Of a stretch of 64,000 nt of DNA, positions 8,958-17,605 are shown in pieces. Location: assembly GCA_044222395.1 (NCBI GenBank), contig JBGANK010000009.1:1-64000 (forward strand), written 5' to 3'. The notes beneath the pieces were generated by a model. The model was not told where the DNA came from. It saw only the letters and a list, made by a program, of their open reading frames with translations, and made no database searches. Source of the DNA: JAEUMD01 sp044222395 (GTDB lineage: Bacteria; Pseudomonadota; Alphaproteobacteria; Rhizobiales; Hyphomicrobiaceae). The position numbers and the translations under genes were made by a program. Every line of letters starts with the position of its first letter. Position 1 is the first letter of the stretch.

Positions 8958-9010
8958 TTTTGCTGCAACTGCGCCTAGGTTCAGACACCCGAATCATCCA
9001 GATTCAACCT

Positions 9011-9724
9011 ATGAGCGAATCTGGATCATCATATACAACTCGCGGGCTAGTGGCGCTTGCGCTGGCTTGCGTGGTCGTCTTTATGCCGGGCACCAACTCC
9101 GCGCGCGCAGCTCCCTCCCCGGAGCACGTCAGTGGCTCGGCACGGGTCGTTGATGGCGATACCCTCGACATCGGCGGCCAGCGCATTCGCCTGGAGGGTA
9201 TTGACGCCCCGGAGCTTGGTCAGACCTGCGCTCGCGAAGTCGCAGGCACTTGGGACTGCGGCACGGCGGCGATGAAGGCCCTGCGCGAGCTGGTAGACGG
9301 CAAATCGGTGACATGCGATCGCAGCGGCACGGACAAGTATGGCCGGATGCTCGGCTTCTGTTTCGTTGATGGCATCGAGTTGAACCGCCGGTTGGTCGAG
9401 GACGGCCATGCCTGGGCGTTCGTAAAATACTCCGCGCGGTACGTGGCCGAGGAGAACGCTGCGCGCGCCGCCAGGCGAGGCATCTTCGCCACCGAAAACC
9501 AACCGCCCTGGGAGTATCGCAGCCAGCAGTGGGCCGGCGCCCAGCAGCAGGCGCCAAGCGGCTGCGCGATCAAGGGAAATATCACCCGCAACGGCCAGAT
9601 CTACCACATGCCGTGGAGCCCGTGGTACGCGAAGGTCGTGATCGAGGAGGCCCGCGGCGAACGCTGGTTCTGCTCGGAGAGTGAAGCCGTGGCGGCTGGT
9701 TGGAGACCCGCGCACGGCTCGTGA
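9011..9724 (+). CDS. Secreted thermonuclease family protein (SNase-like)
   Basis: Protein of 237 residues from ATG 9011. A signal peptide or N-terminal anchor covers about residues 12-33, followed by a staphylococcal-nuclease-like domain (about 40-150). Catalytic elements seen are RVVDGDTLDIGGQRIRLEGI with DAPELGQTC and DKYGRMLGFCFVDG, plus the conserved Glu-rich helix. A separate C-terminal domain of about 55 residues (SGCAIKGNI to GWRPA) with two Cys occurs in many related proteins. It probably degrades nucleic acids in the periplasm or outside the cell. An upstream ATG-less extension has no support. A strong terminator follows at 9762. Confidence 0.88.
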   Translation: MSESGSSYTTRGLVALALACVVVFMPGTNSARAAPSPEHVSGSARVVDGDTLDIGGQRIRLEGIDAPELGQTCAREVAGTWDCGTAAMKALRELVDGKSVTCDRSGTDKYGRMLGFCFVDGIELNRRLVEDGHAWAFVKYSARYVAEENAARAARRGIFATENQPPWEYRSQQWAGAQQQAPSGCAIKGNITRNGQIYHMPWSPWYAKVVIEEARGERWFCSESEAVAAGWRPAHGS

Positions 9725-9761
9725 GCGAGACGGGCTCAGGCTTCACGGTCATCACAAAACA

Positions 9762-9794
9762 GGACCGGCGATTGCCCCGCCGGTCCATTCTTTT
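9762..9794 (+). terminator. Rho-independent terminator after thermonuclease gene
   Basis: Perfect nine-base-pair stem GGACCGGCG (9762-9770) and CGCCGGTCC (9778-9786), with a seven-base loop, followed by the T-rich run ATTCTTTT. It lies 38 bp past the thermonuclease stop and separates it from the SoxYZ-like gene. Confidence 0.85.
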
Positions 9795-9929
9795 CGGCAT
9801 TGCAAACCAAAGCTGGCAGGAGTTCGCACACCCTCCTGGTATACCTGCACTCGACTTCCGCACGAAAAAGCGGCACTATTCCGCCGGACAAGCTTGAGAT
9901 TCCATTCGGGATTCTGGAGTAGACGGTTC

Positions 9930-10784
9930 ATGGCCCATAACAAAAAGATCCTTGTTTCAGGTGGCGCCGGCCGGCTCCGGCGACTGGCAGCGGCCTGCAT
10001 AGCCACGGCGGTGCTCGCCATCGCGCTGCCGATCTCGCCGGCCATGGCCGCCAGCACATGGGACGGCATCAGGAGCGAGGTCTACGGCACTCGCCCGATC
10101 GAGAATGGCCTCGGCATCGTCACGCTCTCGGCTCCGACAAGGCCCGAGGACCAGCGCGCCGTACCGGTGTCGATTGACGCTCGTCTTGCCGATGGCCGCA
10201 CCGTCAAGTCGGTGACCCTCGTCGTCGATGAGAATCCGATGCCGGTCGCCGCGGTTTTCAACATCGGCCCCAACCAGCGCCACGTCACACTGAAGACCGC
10301 GTTCCGCCTCAACCAGCAGACCGAGGTCCGTGCCGTGGTCGAGGCGAGCGACGGTGCTCTCTACATGGCCTCGCAACTGGTCAAGTTCGCCGGTGGACAG
10401 GCCGCGTGTTCCGCACCTCCGACCGGCAATCCCGATGAGATCGCTGCCAACATGGGCAAGATGGAGCTTGCCGACACGTCCTTGGACGGCAAGGCAACCG
10501 AGATCGCCCGCACCATGCGGCTGCGCATCAGCCATCCCAACCACACCGGCATGGCGCTCGATCAGCAGACCCTGCTCTATATCCCGCTGCGCATGGTGAG
10601 CGCACTCGAGGTGAAGCAGGGTGACGTCAAGCTGTTCGACATGACGGGCTCGATCACCCTTGCCGAGAATCCGGTGTTCGAGTTTCCGGTGTCGCTATTG
10701 GGCGACCACAGCCTCAATGTCGTCTTGAAGGATTCCGACGGCGCCGAATGGAAGCGATCGCTGACGATCCGCGCCGGCAGCTGA
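9930..10784 (+). CDS. Quinoprotein dehydrogenase-associated SoxYZ-like carrier protein
   Basis: Periplasmic protein of 284 residues with a signal peptide ending near AMAAS (about 40). The N-terminal half resembles SoxY (RSEVYGTRPIENG, VDENPMPVAAVFNIGP) and the C-terminal half resembles SoxZ (MRLRISHPNHTGM, VFEFPV), as in the fused SoxYZ-like family often found near PQQ-dependent dehydrogenases. The canonical SoxY GGCGG carrier tail is not at the C-terminus; a single Cys sits in AGGQAACSAPP between the halves. No quinoprotein dehydrogenase or sox genes are in view, so the partner is elsewhere. Role inferred from family only. Confidence 0.82.
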   Translation: MAHNKKILVSGGAGRLRRLAAACIATAVLAIALPISPAMAASTWDGIRSEVYGTRPIENGLGIVTLSAPTRPEDQRAVPVSIDARLADGRTVKSVTLVVDENPMPVAAVFNIGPNQRHVTLKTAFRLNQQTEVRAVVEASDGALYMASQLVKFAGGQAACSAPPTGNPDEIAANMGKMELADTSLDGKATEIARTMRLRISHPNHTGMALDQQTLLYIPLRMVSALEVKQGDVKLFDMTGSITLAENPVFEFPVSLLGDHSLNVVLKDSDGAEWKRSLTIRAGS

Positions 10785-10831
10785 ACCTATCTCTGTGCAC
10801 AGCGCGAAGCTCTCCGGTGCCGGTCGTCGTT

Positions 10832-11965
10832 TCAGCGGCGCGACTGGCCAGTGCGTGGTGCCGGCATCACGTGGATGGCCGATGCAGCCAATAAAGCCTG
10901 CAGGGGCGTGCCGACAGCGACCCGGCAGCGATCGGCCGTCGCGCGCGCCATATGAATGGCGAGCGAACGCGTTTCGGCGCCGTTGAAGCGGGCGTCGGCC
11001 CGCAGGGTTTCGCCAAGAACTGCTGCCGCCGAAATGACCACATCGACGACAGTCGAGCTATCGGTCTCAGCCGCCGAATGGAGCGGTTGATCTGGCGCAC
11101 GCACCTCGATCGACTTTGGTGCAATCAGCCAAGAGACATCGGCTCCAACCGGAAACTGGGGTGCAAGCGCGGCCTCGAGCCTTGCGCCCCTCCAATCGAG
11201 CAGCGTCAACTGTCGCGCTTCGTCATGCGCGAGAATGCGCGCGGGAAAAATGTTGCGGTGGCCAACCAGACGGGCCGCCTCGACGCTGCCGGGACGTTCG
11301 ACGAGTTGATTTGGCGGACCGGACTCCACCACGCGGCCTCGTTGGACGAGGCACATGCGATCCGCCAGGAGCTGGGCCTCCTCGAGATCGTGAGTGACGA
11401 GCACAATCGGCATTGCGAGGCGCGTGCGGATTCCGGCGAGTTCTTCGTAGAGGCGGCCGCGCGTAACCTTGTCGACGGCCGAGAACGGCTCGTCGAGCAG
11501 GAGTACGTCAGGTTCGCGCGCCAGCGCACGGGCAACGGCGACGCGCTGCTGTTGTCCACCCGAGAGCTCGGCCGGGCGGCGATGTTCGAGTCCCCCGAGC
11601 TTGACGAGCGCCAGCAGGGACTCGGCGCGTTGGCGTCGGATCGTGACATCCGCGTCCGCGACGGCGGCCATGACGTTTTCAACGGCGCTGAGGTGGGGAA
11701 AGAGCGCGTAGCTTTGCGGCACGAGGCCCACCCGGCGTGCCCATGTCGGCAGGCAGTGACGAGAGGAGCTACTCATCCATACCGTCTCACCGACGGCAAT
11801 GTATCCCTGTCCGGGCCCGTGAAGTCCTGCAATCGATCTGAGAATTGTCGACTTCCCGCTTCCCGAAGGCCCGACCAGAGCCAGCAGCTCACCGGGCGCA
11901 CACGAGAATGCGATGTCGAGCGGAATTGGAGCTTCCTGTTGCAATTGGACATCCAGACCGCCCAT
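10832..11965 (-). CDS. modC: Molybdate ABC transporter ATP-binding protein ModC
   Basis: Cytoplasmic ATPase subunit of molybdate import, 377 residues. Walker A is GPSGSGKST (32-40), the signature is LSGGQQQRVAVARAL, and Walker B is LLLDEPFSAVD followed by the H-loop VLVTHDLEEA. A C-terminal regulatory segment (about 285-370) corresponds to the molybdate-binding TOBE region of ModC. The ATG at 11965 has a GGGGAG ribosome site; longer in-frame starts would run back into modB. It is the last gene of modABC, 19 bp after modB, and is convergent with the SoxYZ-like gene. Confidence 0.9.
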   Translation of the reverse strand: MGGLDVQLQQEAPIPLDIAFSCAPGELLALVGPSGSGKSTILRSIAGLHGPGQGYIAVGETVWMSSSSRHCLPTWARRVGLVPQSYALFPHLSAVENVMAAVADADVTIRRQRAESLLALVKLGGLEHRRPAELSGGQQQRVAVARALAREPDVLLLDEPFSAVDKVTRGRLYEELAGIRTRLAMPIVLVTHDLEEAQLLADRMCLVQRGRVVESGPPNQLVERPGSVEAARLVGHRNIFPARILAHDEARQLTLLDWRGARLEAALAPQFPVGADVSWLIAPKSIEVRAPDQPLHSAAETDSSTVVDVVISAAAVLGETLRADARFNGAETRSLAIHMARATADRCRVAVGTPLQALLAASAIHVMPAPRTGQSRR

Positions 11966-11984
11966 GCCCAATCTCCCCCTTGCC

Positions 11985-12653
11985 TCAGCTAAGCTTGCGG
12001 CCAACGCGCCGCGAGGCCGCGAATGTGAGCGCGATTGCCGTGAGGGATATGGCAAGAAGCACGAGCGACATCGTCCTTGCGCCTTCTTCGTCGAACGCCT
12101 GCACGCGGTCGTAGATTGAGATGGCGATCGTCTTGGTCTCTCCAGGTATGCTGCCACCCACCATCAGAACGATCCCGAACTCGCCCAGCGTGTGGGCGAA
12201 ACTCAAAACCATGGCCGTCACGATGCCAGGCCATGCGAGGGGAAGTTCGACTTTGAGCAGCGACTGCCACGGACGCATCCCGCAGCACGCCGCCGCCTCT
12301 CGCAGTTCCAGCGGGATCGCCTCGAAGCTGCGTTGAATGGGCTGGATGGCGAAGGGCAGATTGAAAATGACGGAAGCTATGAGCAGTCCCTCGAACGAGA
12401 ACACCAGCCCGCGCCCGAAAACGGACTGCCAGACTTGTCCAATGGGTGACGTATTGCCGAATGCGACGAGCAGGTAATACCCCAATACTGTGGGTGGCAG
12501 GACCAGCGGCAGGGCAATCGCGGCCTCGATCGCATCCTTTCCCCGCACGGCGCTGTAGGCGAGAGTGTAGCCGACGAAGATCCCGATGGGCAGCAGCAGC
12601 AATACCGTCAGCACGCCAAGCTCGATAGAAAGCCGCAAGGCCGTCCAGTCCAT
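11985..12653 (-). CDS. modB: Molybdate ABC transporter permease ModB
   Basis: Inner-membrane permease of 222 residues with about five membrane helices. The EAA loop, which contacts the ATPase, is LELREAAACCGMRPWQSLLKVELP. The conserved LPLVLPPTVLGYYLL and SFAHTLGEFGIVLMVGGSIPGET segments are typical of ModB. The ATG at 12653 gives the standard length; a longer frame back to 12788 overlaps modA and was rejected. It lies between modA and modC in the expected operon. Confidence 0.92.
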   Translation of the reverse strand: MDWTALRLSIELGVLTVLLLLPIGIFVGYTLAYSAVRGKDAIEAAIALPLVLPPTVLGYYLLVAFGNTSPIGQVWQSVFGRGLVFSFEGLLIASVIFNLPFAIQPIQRSFEAIPLELREAAACCGMRPWQSLLKVELPLAWPGIVTAMVLSFAHTLGEFGIVLMVGGSIPGETKTIAISIYDRVQAFDEEGARTMSLVLLAISLTAIALTFAASRRVGRKLS

Positions 12654-12696
12654 CGCCGTTGCTCCGCCAATACTCTGTTGTTTCGTGGTGAACCGC

Positions 12697-13497
12697 TCAG
12701 GAGCCGTCGCCGGGTAACAAGAATCCGTATCGTTTGAAGATCGCGCGCGCTTCCGCGGTCTTGGCAAACTCGTAGAACGACTGCGCAACCGCGCTTCCGG
12801 CTTTCGTCACCACCATCACCTGACGCAGCGGTGTGTGCCACTCCGCGCTTATGAGTTCGAAATTTCCCAAGGCGGCGACTTTCGGTGAAACCGCGAGCGA
12901 GTACGCGATGATGCCGCCTTCCGCGTTCGAAGACGCGGCGAACTGTGCTGCTTGCGAGGCGTTTTCGCCAAGTACCAGCTTGTCCTTGATGAGGTCCCAG
13001 AGCCCCGCGTGACGCAGTGCCTCCTCGGCGCGCGCACCATAGGGTGCATGTTGCGGGTTCGCGATCGCGAACTTCTTGAGGCGACCATCGGCGAGTGCGG
13101 CCTTGAGATCGGCGAGCGTGCCATCCGCCGTGAGTGAGCTACCTTTCGGCACGAAGATCGCGATCCGGCCGATCGCATAGATTTCGCCTTTATCACGCGT
13201 CAAACCGTCATTCGCGAGGACAGAGACGAACTCTTCGCTGGCGGAGAAGAACACGTCGAACGGCGCATGTTGACGGATCTGGCGCGCGAAGTTTCCCGAC
13301 GATCCGAACGTCAACTTCACAGTTTGACCAAATCTTGCCTTGAAAGCCTCGGCAACCTCCGGCAGCGCGAACTGCAGATCGGCGGCCGCGGCAACGATTG
13401 GCTCTCTGGTGGATTGGGAACGAACGTCGGACAACGCGGTCGCCGCCATGCAAAGTAGCGTCGATGCAACGAGTGCGATGCGAACGGCAGCCGTCAT
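12697..13497 (-). CDS. modA: Molybdate-binding periplasmic protein ModA
   Basis: Protein of 266 residues with a signal peptide ending around residue 26. The substrate-binding fold carries typical ModA segments: AAAADLQFALPEVAEAF, FGSSGNFARQI (oxyanion-binding Ser), PFDVFFSASEEFV and NPQHAPYGARAEEAL. It captures molybdate or tungstate for ModBC. First structural gene of modABC, 103 bp after the ModE-like gene; the gap contains a candidate operator. Confidence 0.92.
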   Translation of the reverse strand: MTAAVRIALVASTLLCMAATALSDVRSQSTREPIVAAAADLQFALPEVAEAFKARFGQTVKLTFGSSGNFARQIRQHAPFDVFFSASEEFVSVLANDGLTRDKGEIYAIGRIAIFVPKGSSLTADGTLADLKAALADGRLKKFAIANPQHAPYGARAEEALRHAGLWDLIKDKLVLGENASQAAQFAASSNAEGGIIAYSLAVSPKVAALGNFELISAEWHTPLRQVMVVTKAGSAVAQSFYEFAKTAEARAIFKRYGFLLPGDGS

Positions 13498-13524
13498 GAT
13501 CGATCTGGTGCGTTAGGACAAATA

Positions 13525-13553
13525 GGCTATATCGAGCGGTTCCGAATATAGTC
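13525..13553 (-). promoter_or_regulatory. Candidate ModE operator (Mo-box)
   Basis: An inverted repeat CTATAT (13527-13532) and ATATAG (13546-13551), separated by 13 bp, lies between modE and modA, about 30 bp before the modA start. The half-sites resemble the TATAT-rich arms of known ModE sites, though the spacing is longer than in the E. coli modA operator. Molybdate-dependent repression of modABC is inferred. Confidence 0.45.
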
Positions 13554-13599
13554 ACGGGTAAGCTCGTCCGTCATGCGATATTTTCGCCCAGGGATATCG

Positions 13600-13968
13600 T
13601 CAGGATTTGGACGACTTTGACTTGGTCTTGCGCTTCAGGCGTCTGAGAACAGGAGCGATCGCGGCATCGGTCAGCTCCTGCATTTCGAGGTAGGCATCGA
13701 GCACATCGCGCCCGAGCGGGGTCAATGTGGCGCCGCCACCCTCTTTGCCACCCTTCCTGGCGGCGACGAGCGGCTCGCTGAAGTGACCGTTGAGCGTCTC
13801 CACCAGATACCAGGCCCGCTTGTAGCTCATGCCGATTCGCCGTCCGGCCGCGGCGATGGAACCCGTATCGCGGATTCCCTCAAGCAACTCCGCTTTGCCA
13901 GGGCCGATGCCGACGCCCGGAGCGAGCACGACGCGCAACCGCGCGCCTCTTTGGGGATCTCCACGCAC
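13600..13968 (-). CDS. ModE-type winged-helix transcriptional regulator
   Basis: Protein of 122 residues equal to the N-terminal DNA-binding domain of ModE. The LysR-like winged helix includes GPGKAELLEGIRDTGSIAAA, GRRIGMSYKRAWYLVETLN and the wing GGKEGGGATLTPLGRDVLDAY. The two molybdate-binding DiMOP domains of full-length ModE are absent, as in many alphaproteobacterial short ModE proteins, so molybdate sensing must be indirect or reside in another protein. The Lys/Ser-rich C-terminus is probably disordered. It lies directly upstream of modA on the same strand. Confidence 0.85.
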   Translation of the reverse strand: MRGDPQRGARLRVVLAPGVGIGPGKAELLEGIRDTGSIAAAGRRIGMSYKRAWYLVETLNGHFSEPLVAARKGGKEGGGATLTPLGRDVLDAYLEMQELTDAAIAPVLRRLKRKTKSKSSKS

Positions 13969-14191
13969 GCGAGGTCGGATCCTTTGGACGATTTGGCTCG
14001 ATGCAAAGCGCTAGATCATCCGGAAACCGTACCGGCGCCTGCGATGCCCTGACCGGCATATCACACCGGCGACCCAACACCGCGCTTTTTTGGCGTGAAA
14101 TTCCAATAGGACCGCTCAGGCAATCGGGCAACTCATCAGTTGCGCGCCGGGGCTATCTGGCTATAGTGCGCCGCTGTTCCGAACAGTGTCC

Positions 14192-14281
14192 GGAGGGGTG
14201 GCCGAGTGGTTGAAGGCGCACGCCTGGAACGCGTGTGTGCGGGAAACCGTACCGTGGGTTCGAATCCCACTCCCTCCGCCA
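14192..14281 (+). tRNA. tRNA-Ser (anticodon GGA)
   Basis: Class II tRNA with a long variable arm and encoded CCA (14279-14281). The acceptor stem GGAGGGG pairs with TCCCTCC (one G-T pair), the anticodon stem CACGC/GCGTG flanks loop CTGGAAC, and the T-arm is GTGGG-TTCGAAT-CCCAC. The anticodon GGA reads UCC and UCU. Its 3' end is the apparent integration site of the downstream 41-kb island. Confidence 0.97.
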
Positions 14282-14358
14282 TAACTCATTGATTTTGAAG
14301 ACTTTTTTTGTGTTTTGAGGCGGGATTCGAACTCTGTCCGTAGTTCCCGCGGGTTACG
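14257..14358 (+). repeat. Left end repeat of island (attL candidate)
   Basis: Runs from the tRNA T-loop GGTTCG through the tRNA 3' end and about 77 bp of flank. A diverged direct copy lies at 55457-55560: both begin GGTTCG, share CTCCGCC, a GACTT-T-rich stretch, TCGAACT-TGTCCG and end TACG. By eye the distal 59 bp is about 80% identical with two single-base gaps. Interpreted as the attachment-site duplication made on integration. Confidence 0.6.
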
Positions 14359-14657
14359 TGGTCGCGAAACCGATGAGTGGTCGGCCGAGACGGTTTCGGT
14401 GCGGCTTCCGGGCGCGGTTTCGGCCCCGTGTCTCTTTGCGGCCAAATAGTAGTACGACTTGGGCGACGTGATCACGGACGATGGCGTCCGGCACACCGCA
14501 GTCCTGAGACTGTCGTTCGCTCTTGATGGAAGCACGCTTGCAGCGTGACGCGCGACCGCGCCGCCCTGAGCCGCCCCATTCTCGTGAGGTAGGCTGCCCG
14601 GTTGCTCGATCGTGCCAGCTATTCATCAAACTCGGATGATTGCCCGAGCGGAGTCGA
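14282..14657. other. Gene-free stretch between tRNA and recombinase
   Basis: Beyond the attL-like repeat (to 14358) no convincing gene is seen. A minus-strand frame here is the well-known antisense read-through of tRNA-Ser and carries no protein family signal. The rest probably holds recombinase-binding or terminator sequence, with no clear hairpin visible. Confidence 0.6.
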
Positions 14658-16400
14658 TCAAGGTCGACCGGCTGCGAGCCGCAACCGCTGTTCGCTCCAA
14701 GCCAGTGACAGCCGCGTGTCCGCCATGAGAATGTTGGCGGTGAGCGTCGGCGGATGGCGTCCGTCGAGAATATCGCGGACGAGATCGGGGGCGAGGAAGG
14801 TCAAGCGCAGAAGGCGGGTCGCATACGAGCCGGTCAGCTTTTCCCGCGCCGAGAGTTCGTCGATGCTGATGCCGTCGCCGGCCAAGAGCTTGTCGCGCAG
14901 CGCGAACGCTTTCACGACCAGTTTGATCAGCGTCCCGTCGGGCGCGCCGGCATGGGCCCCCTCGATCACCATGCGCTTGCCAATCCCCGCCCGCTTCAAT
15001 CGAGCCGGAACGGAAAGGACGGTCATGTCTGTCGCCGGTCCGGGTTCAGATTGGGTAACGGGCCGGCTGCGCTGATCGCCGCGCAGGAGATCAGCCAGCC
15101 GTGCACGATCGAGATGTATGTCGATGCGGTCGGCACCGATGTCGATGCGCGCCAGCAGCGACGAAATCATGACGCGCTGTTCGACGATCGGCCGCTTCCT
15201 CCAGGTTCGGCCAAGCTCGGCGGCGCGCTCGATCAGCTGCTCCTGCTCGGCGGCGTCATGACTGTGAGCTGAGAATGCGTCATGCACGTTTCCGCGATTG
15301 GTCAAATACGTGCATAGCCGATCGACGATTAGCTGCTCGATATCGCCGGCCGGGATCCGCCGACCGCCGGGCACCTGCGAACGGCTTCCTGTCACCAGAG
15401 CCCGCGAGATGTAGTAGCGGTAGCGCTTGCCGTTCTTGACCGCATGCGTCGGCGTCATCGGGTTGCCGGCCTCGTCATGGAGCAGGTGGACGAGCAGGCT
15501 CGGGGACTCCGCGGTCGCACCGCTTTCACGCTCGTTCCGTTTCGCGGCCAATCGCTCGGCGACCGTATTCCAGAGTTCCTCGTCGATGATCGCGGCGTGC
15601 TCGCCCGGATAGCTCGACTCCCTGTGGACAATCTCGCCGCGGTAGATCCGGTTCTGCAGCATCAGGTACAGCGCACCGCGGGCAAGCGGCTTGGCGCCGC
15701 GCGGTTCGCCCGTCGCGCTGCGCCGCGTCTTGCTGACGATGCCGTCGCGTTCGAGCTCGTGACTGAGCAGGCGCACCGAGCCGAGCGCCGCATAACGCCG
15801 GAAGATGTGTCGCACCCGCTCGGCTTCGGCCTCGTTGACGATTAGCTTCCTGTCGATGACGTCGTATCCGAGCGGCGGGTTGCCGCCCATCCACATGCCC
15901 TTTTTCTTCGACGCAGCGATCTTGTCGCGGATCCGCTCGCCGGTTACTTCGCGCTCGAATTGCGCGAACGAGAGCAGCATGTTGAGCGTCAAGCGGCCCA
16001 TCGACGTGGTCGTGTTGAACTGCTGCGTGATCGACACGAAGGAGACACCCTGGGCATCGAAGACATCGACGATCTTGGCGAAGTCGCTGAGCGATCGGGT
16101 TAGCCGGTCGACCTTGTAGACGACGACGGTATCGACCTTCTTGGCCTCGATGTCGGCCAGCAGCCGCTTCAGTGAAGGACGCTCCATCGTGCCGCCGGAG
16201 ATGCCACCGTCATCATACATCGTCGCAAGTGTCGTCCAGCCTTCGTGCCGTTGGCTCTTGATGTAGGCCTCGCACGCCTCCCTCTGGGCATCGAGCGAGT
16301 TGAATTCCTGCTCCAGACCCTCCTCGGACGATTTGCGCGTGTAGATGGCGCAGCGGGTCACCCCGCTGCGCCGCACCTTGCCGCCGGTCTCGTCAGCCAT
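14658..16400 (-). CDS. Large serine recombinase family protein
   Basis: Protein of 580 residues. The N-terminal resolvase catalytic domain (about 15-165) has the nucleophile Ser in YTRKSSEEGLEQEFNS and the catalytic Arg region YKVDRLTRSLSDFAKIVD. Next comes a PF07508-type recombinase domain (about 180-280, GYDVIDRKLIVNEAEAERV), then a zinc-ribbon-like region without Cys ligands (MTPTHAVKNGKRYRYYISR) and a C-terminal extension. The ATG at 16400 overlaps the end of the DUF2924 gene. It is the likely integrase of the island, next to tRNA-Ser; serine recombinases at tRNA genes are less common than tyrosine integrases. Confidence 0.92.
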   Translation of the reverse strand: MADETGGKVRRSGVTRCAIYTRKSSEEGLEQEFNSLDAQREACEAYIKSQRHEGWTTLATMYDDGGISGGTMERPSLKRLLADIEAKKVDTVVVYKVDRLTRSLSDFAKIVDVFDAQGVSFVSITQQFNTTTSMGRLTLNMLLSFAQFEREVTGERIRDKIAASKKKGMWMGGNPPLGYDVIDRKLIVNEAEAERVRHIFRRYAALGSVRLLSHELERDGIVSKTRRSATGEPRGAKPLARGALYLMLQNRIYRGEIVHRESSYPGEHAAIIDEELWNTVAERLAAKRNERESGATAESPSLLVHLLHDEAGNPMTPTHAVKNGKRYRYYISRALVTGSRSQVPGGRRIPAGDIEQLIVDRLCTYLTNRGNVHDAFSAHSHDAAEQEQLIERAAELGRTWRKRPIVEQRVMISSLLARIDIGADRIDIHLDRARLADLLRGDQRSRPVTQSEPGPATDMTVLSVPARLKRAGIGKRMVIEGAHAGAPDGTLIKLVVKAFALRDKLLAGDGISIDELSAREKLTGSYATRLLRLTFLAPDLVRDILDGRHPPTLTANILMADTRLSLAWSEQRLRLAAGRP

Positions 16401-16923
16401 TGCCCGCTCCCCCACCGTCCGACGAGCGAGACCGCCCACCAAAGCGCGCCTTGGCCCGCTTCAGCCCGAAGAAGGCCGGGCCAGACCGGTGCAGGCCGCA
16501 GATCACCGCAGCGACTTTCGTGAGGGACTTGTAACACTGGCCGAGGTACTCGAAGCCGTCGTCGAGAACGAGGACCGTATGCGTTGTCCCACCCCATTCG
16601 CGCACGAGCTTGGTTCCGGGTTTGAGCGACGGATACGGCTCACGCGACTGTCCCTCCGGATTCTCGAGCGCGCGTGCCAGCGTCGTCAGTCGGCGCAGCG
16701 TCGATTTGCTCAGGCCCCCGAAGGCGTGCTCCTGGATCTTGTAGGCAATCGCGCGGATGAGCATGTCGCGGCTCAGTCCCCGTGGCGGCGGCACGCGATA
16801 GTGTCGCCGCCATGCGACACGAAGCTGTTCGGGCGCGAGTTCCATGAGGGCAGAAAGCTGAGCGTCGATGTCCGTGGCTTGCACGGCCGCTCCGGGCTGT
16901 TGGGCGGTAGCGTTCTTGTTCAT
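16393..16923 (-). CDS. DUF2924 domain-containing protein
   Basis: Protein of 176 residues of the DUF2924 family, common in alphaproteobacterial elements and usually encoded just upstream of a serine recombinase. Segments seen are RRHYRVPPPRGLSRDMLIRAIAYKIQEHAFGGL (DNA-binding-like, about 39-71) and the beta-rich GTKLVREWGGTTHTVLVLDDGFEYLGQCYKSLTKVA (about 104-139). It overlaps the recombinase at its 3' end and the DUF3489 gene at its 5' end (ATGA), so all three are translationally coupled. Probably an accessory to recombination or excision control; function unproven. Confidence 0.85.
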   Translation of the reverse strand: MNKNATAQQPGAAVQATDIDAQLSALMELAPEQLRVAWRRHYRVPPPRGLSRDMLIRAIAYKIQEHAFGGLSKSTLRRLTTLARALENPEGQSREPYPSLKPGTKLVREWGGTTHTVLVLDDGFEYLGQCYKSLTKVAAVICGLHRSGPAFFGLKRAKARFGGRSRSSDGGGAGNG

Positions 16924-17291
16924 CGTCTGCGCGCTCCCGCTTCGACAACGCGATAGCGGCGAAGGTCGCCGTCCGCCTTCGACGAAACGAGCGTGAGGCC
17001 GAGCTTCTTCTTGACGGTGCCAGCGAGAAATCCCCGGATACTGTGGGTCTGCCAGCCGGTCGCCGATTTCAGGTCTTCGATGGTCGCGCCGTCAGACCGT
17101 GCCAGAAGCCTCAGGCAGGCGTTCTGTTTCGTTGCGCGCTGCGACGGTCCATTGGACGGAACTGGCGGCGTTGGCGCGACCGCGCGAGCTGATCCTGGCC
17201 GTCGCACGTTGCGCGTCACGCGCTTCTTGGTCGGGTCTGGCGATGGCTTCGTGTTGGACTGGGCAACGTTGGGGGGGCGGGATTTGGCCAT
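16920..17291 (-). CDS. DUF3489 domain-containing protein
   Basis: Protein of 123 residues. The first half is basic, Pro/Ser-rich and disordered. The second half carries the DUF3489 winged-helix-like core RATKQNACLRLLARSDGATIEDL and GWQTHSIRGFLAGTVKKKLGL. The ATG at 17291 begins MAKSRPPN; an upstream in-frame stretch of about 70 residues is compositionally odd and unlike the family, so it was excluded. First gene of the DUF3489-DUF2924-recombinase unit, with likely DNA binding and a regulatory role inferred. Confidence 0.82.
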   Translation of the reverse strand: MAKSRPPNVAQSNTKPSPDPTKKRVTRNVRRPGSARAVAPTPPVPSNGPSQRATKQNACLRLLARSDGATIEDLKSATGWQTHSIRGFLAGTVKKKLGLTLVSSKADGDLRRYRVVEAGARRR

Positions 17292-17605
17292 ATGGTGCGG
17301 CTCCGGTTGATTGCGGCGCCGGAATTGGCGCTCGCACCACCCAAAGCCCCGCGTTTCGCGAGGCGAGCCGTTGTACTGTCGTCGCACTCTCTGGCGCCGA
17401 CCACACCCATAGCAATGCGTGCTTCCCGGCCGAAGTCGAATGGAAAGTGGCGGGCAGCGCCACACAAACCGCACCGGCGCGGTTGTCGGGTAATGGCGGC
17501 CCAAGGGGGCTGGCGACGGGCCGGCAATGTCCTCATCAAGGCATACCCGGATATGACCGCCAAGGCTCCGGAATACCGCCGATCTCTCCGTATCTGAGGC
17601 GCGGC
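17292..17605. other. Intergenic junction between recombination module and copper cargo
   Basis: No gene, tRNA or clear terminator is recognised. This is the boundary between the recombinase operon promoter and the end of the copper operon, so it may contain the junction where the metal-resistance cargo was acquired. Confidence 0.5.

Noticed and set aside
14161..14535. Minus-strand frame of 124 residues over tRNA-Ser
   Set aside because: It is the familiar antisense translation of tRNA-Ser (peptide GSGIRTHG pattern), not a protein gene.
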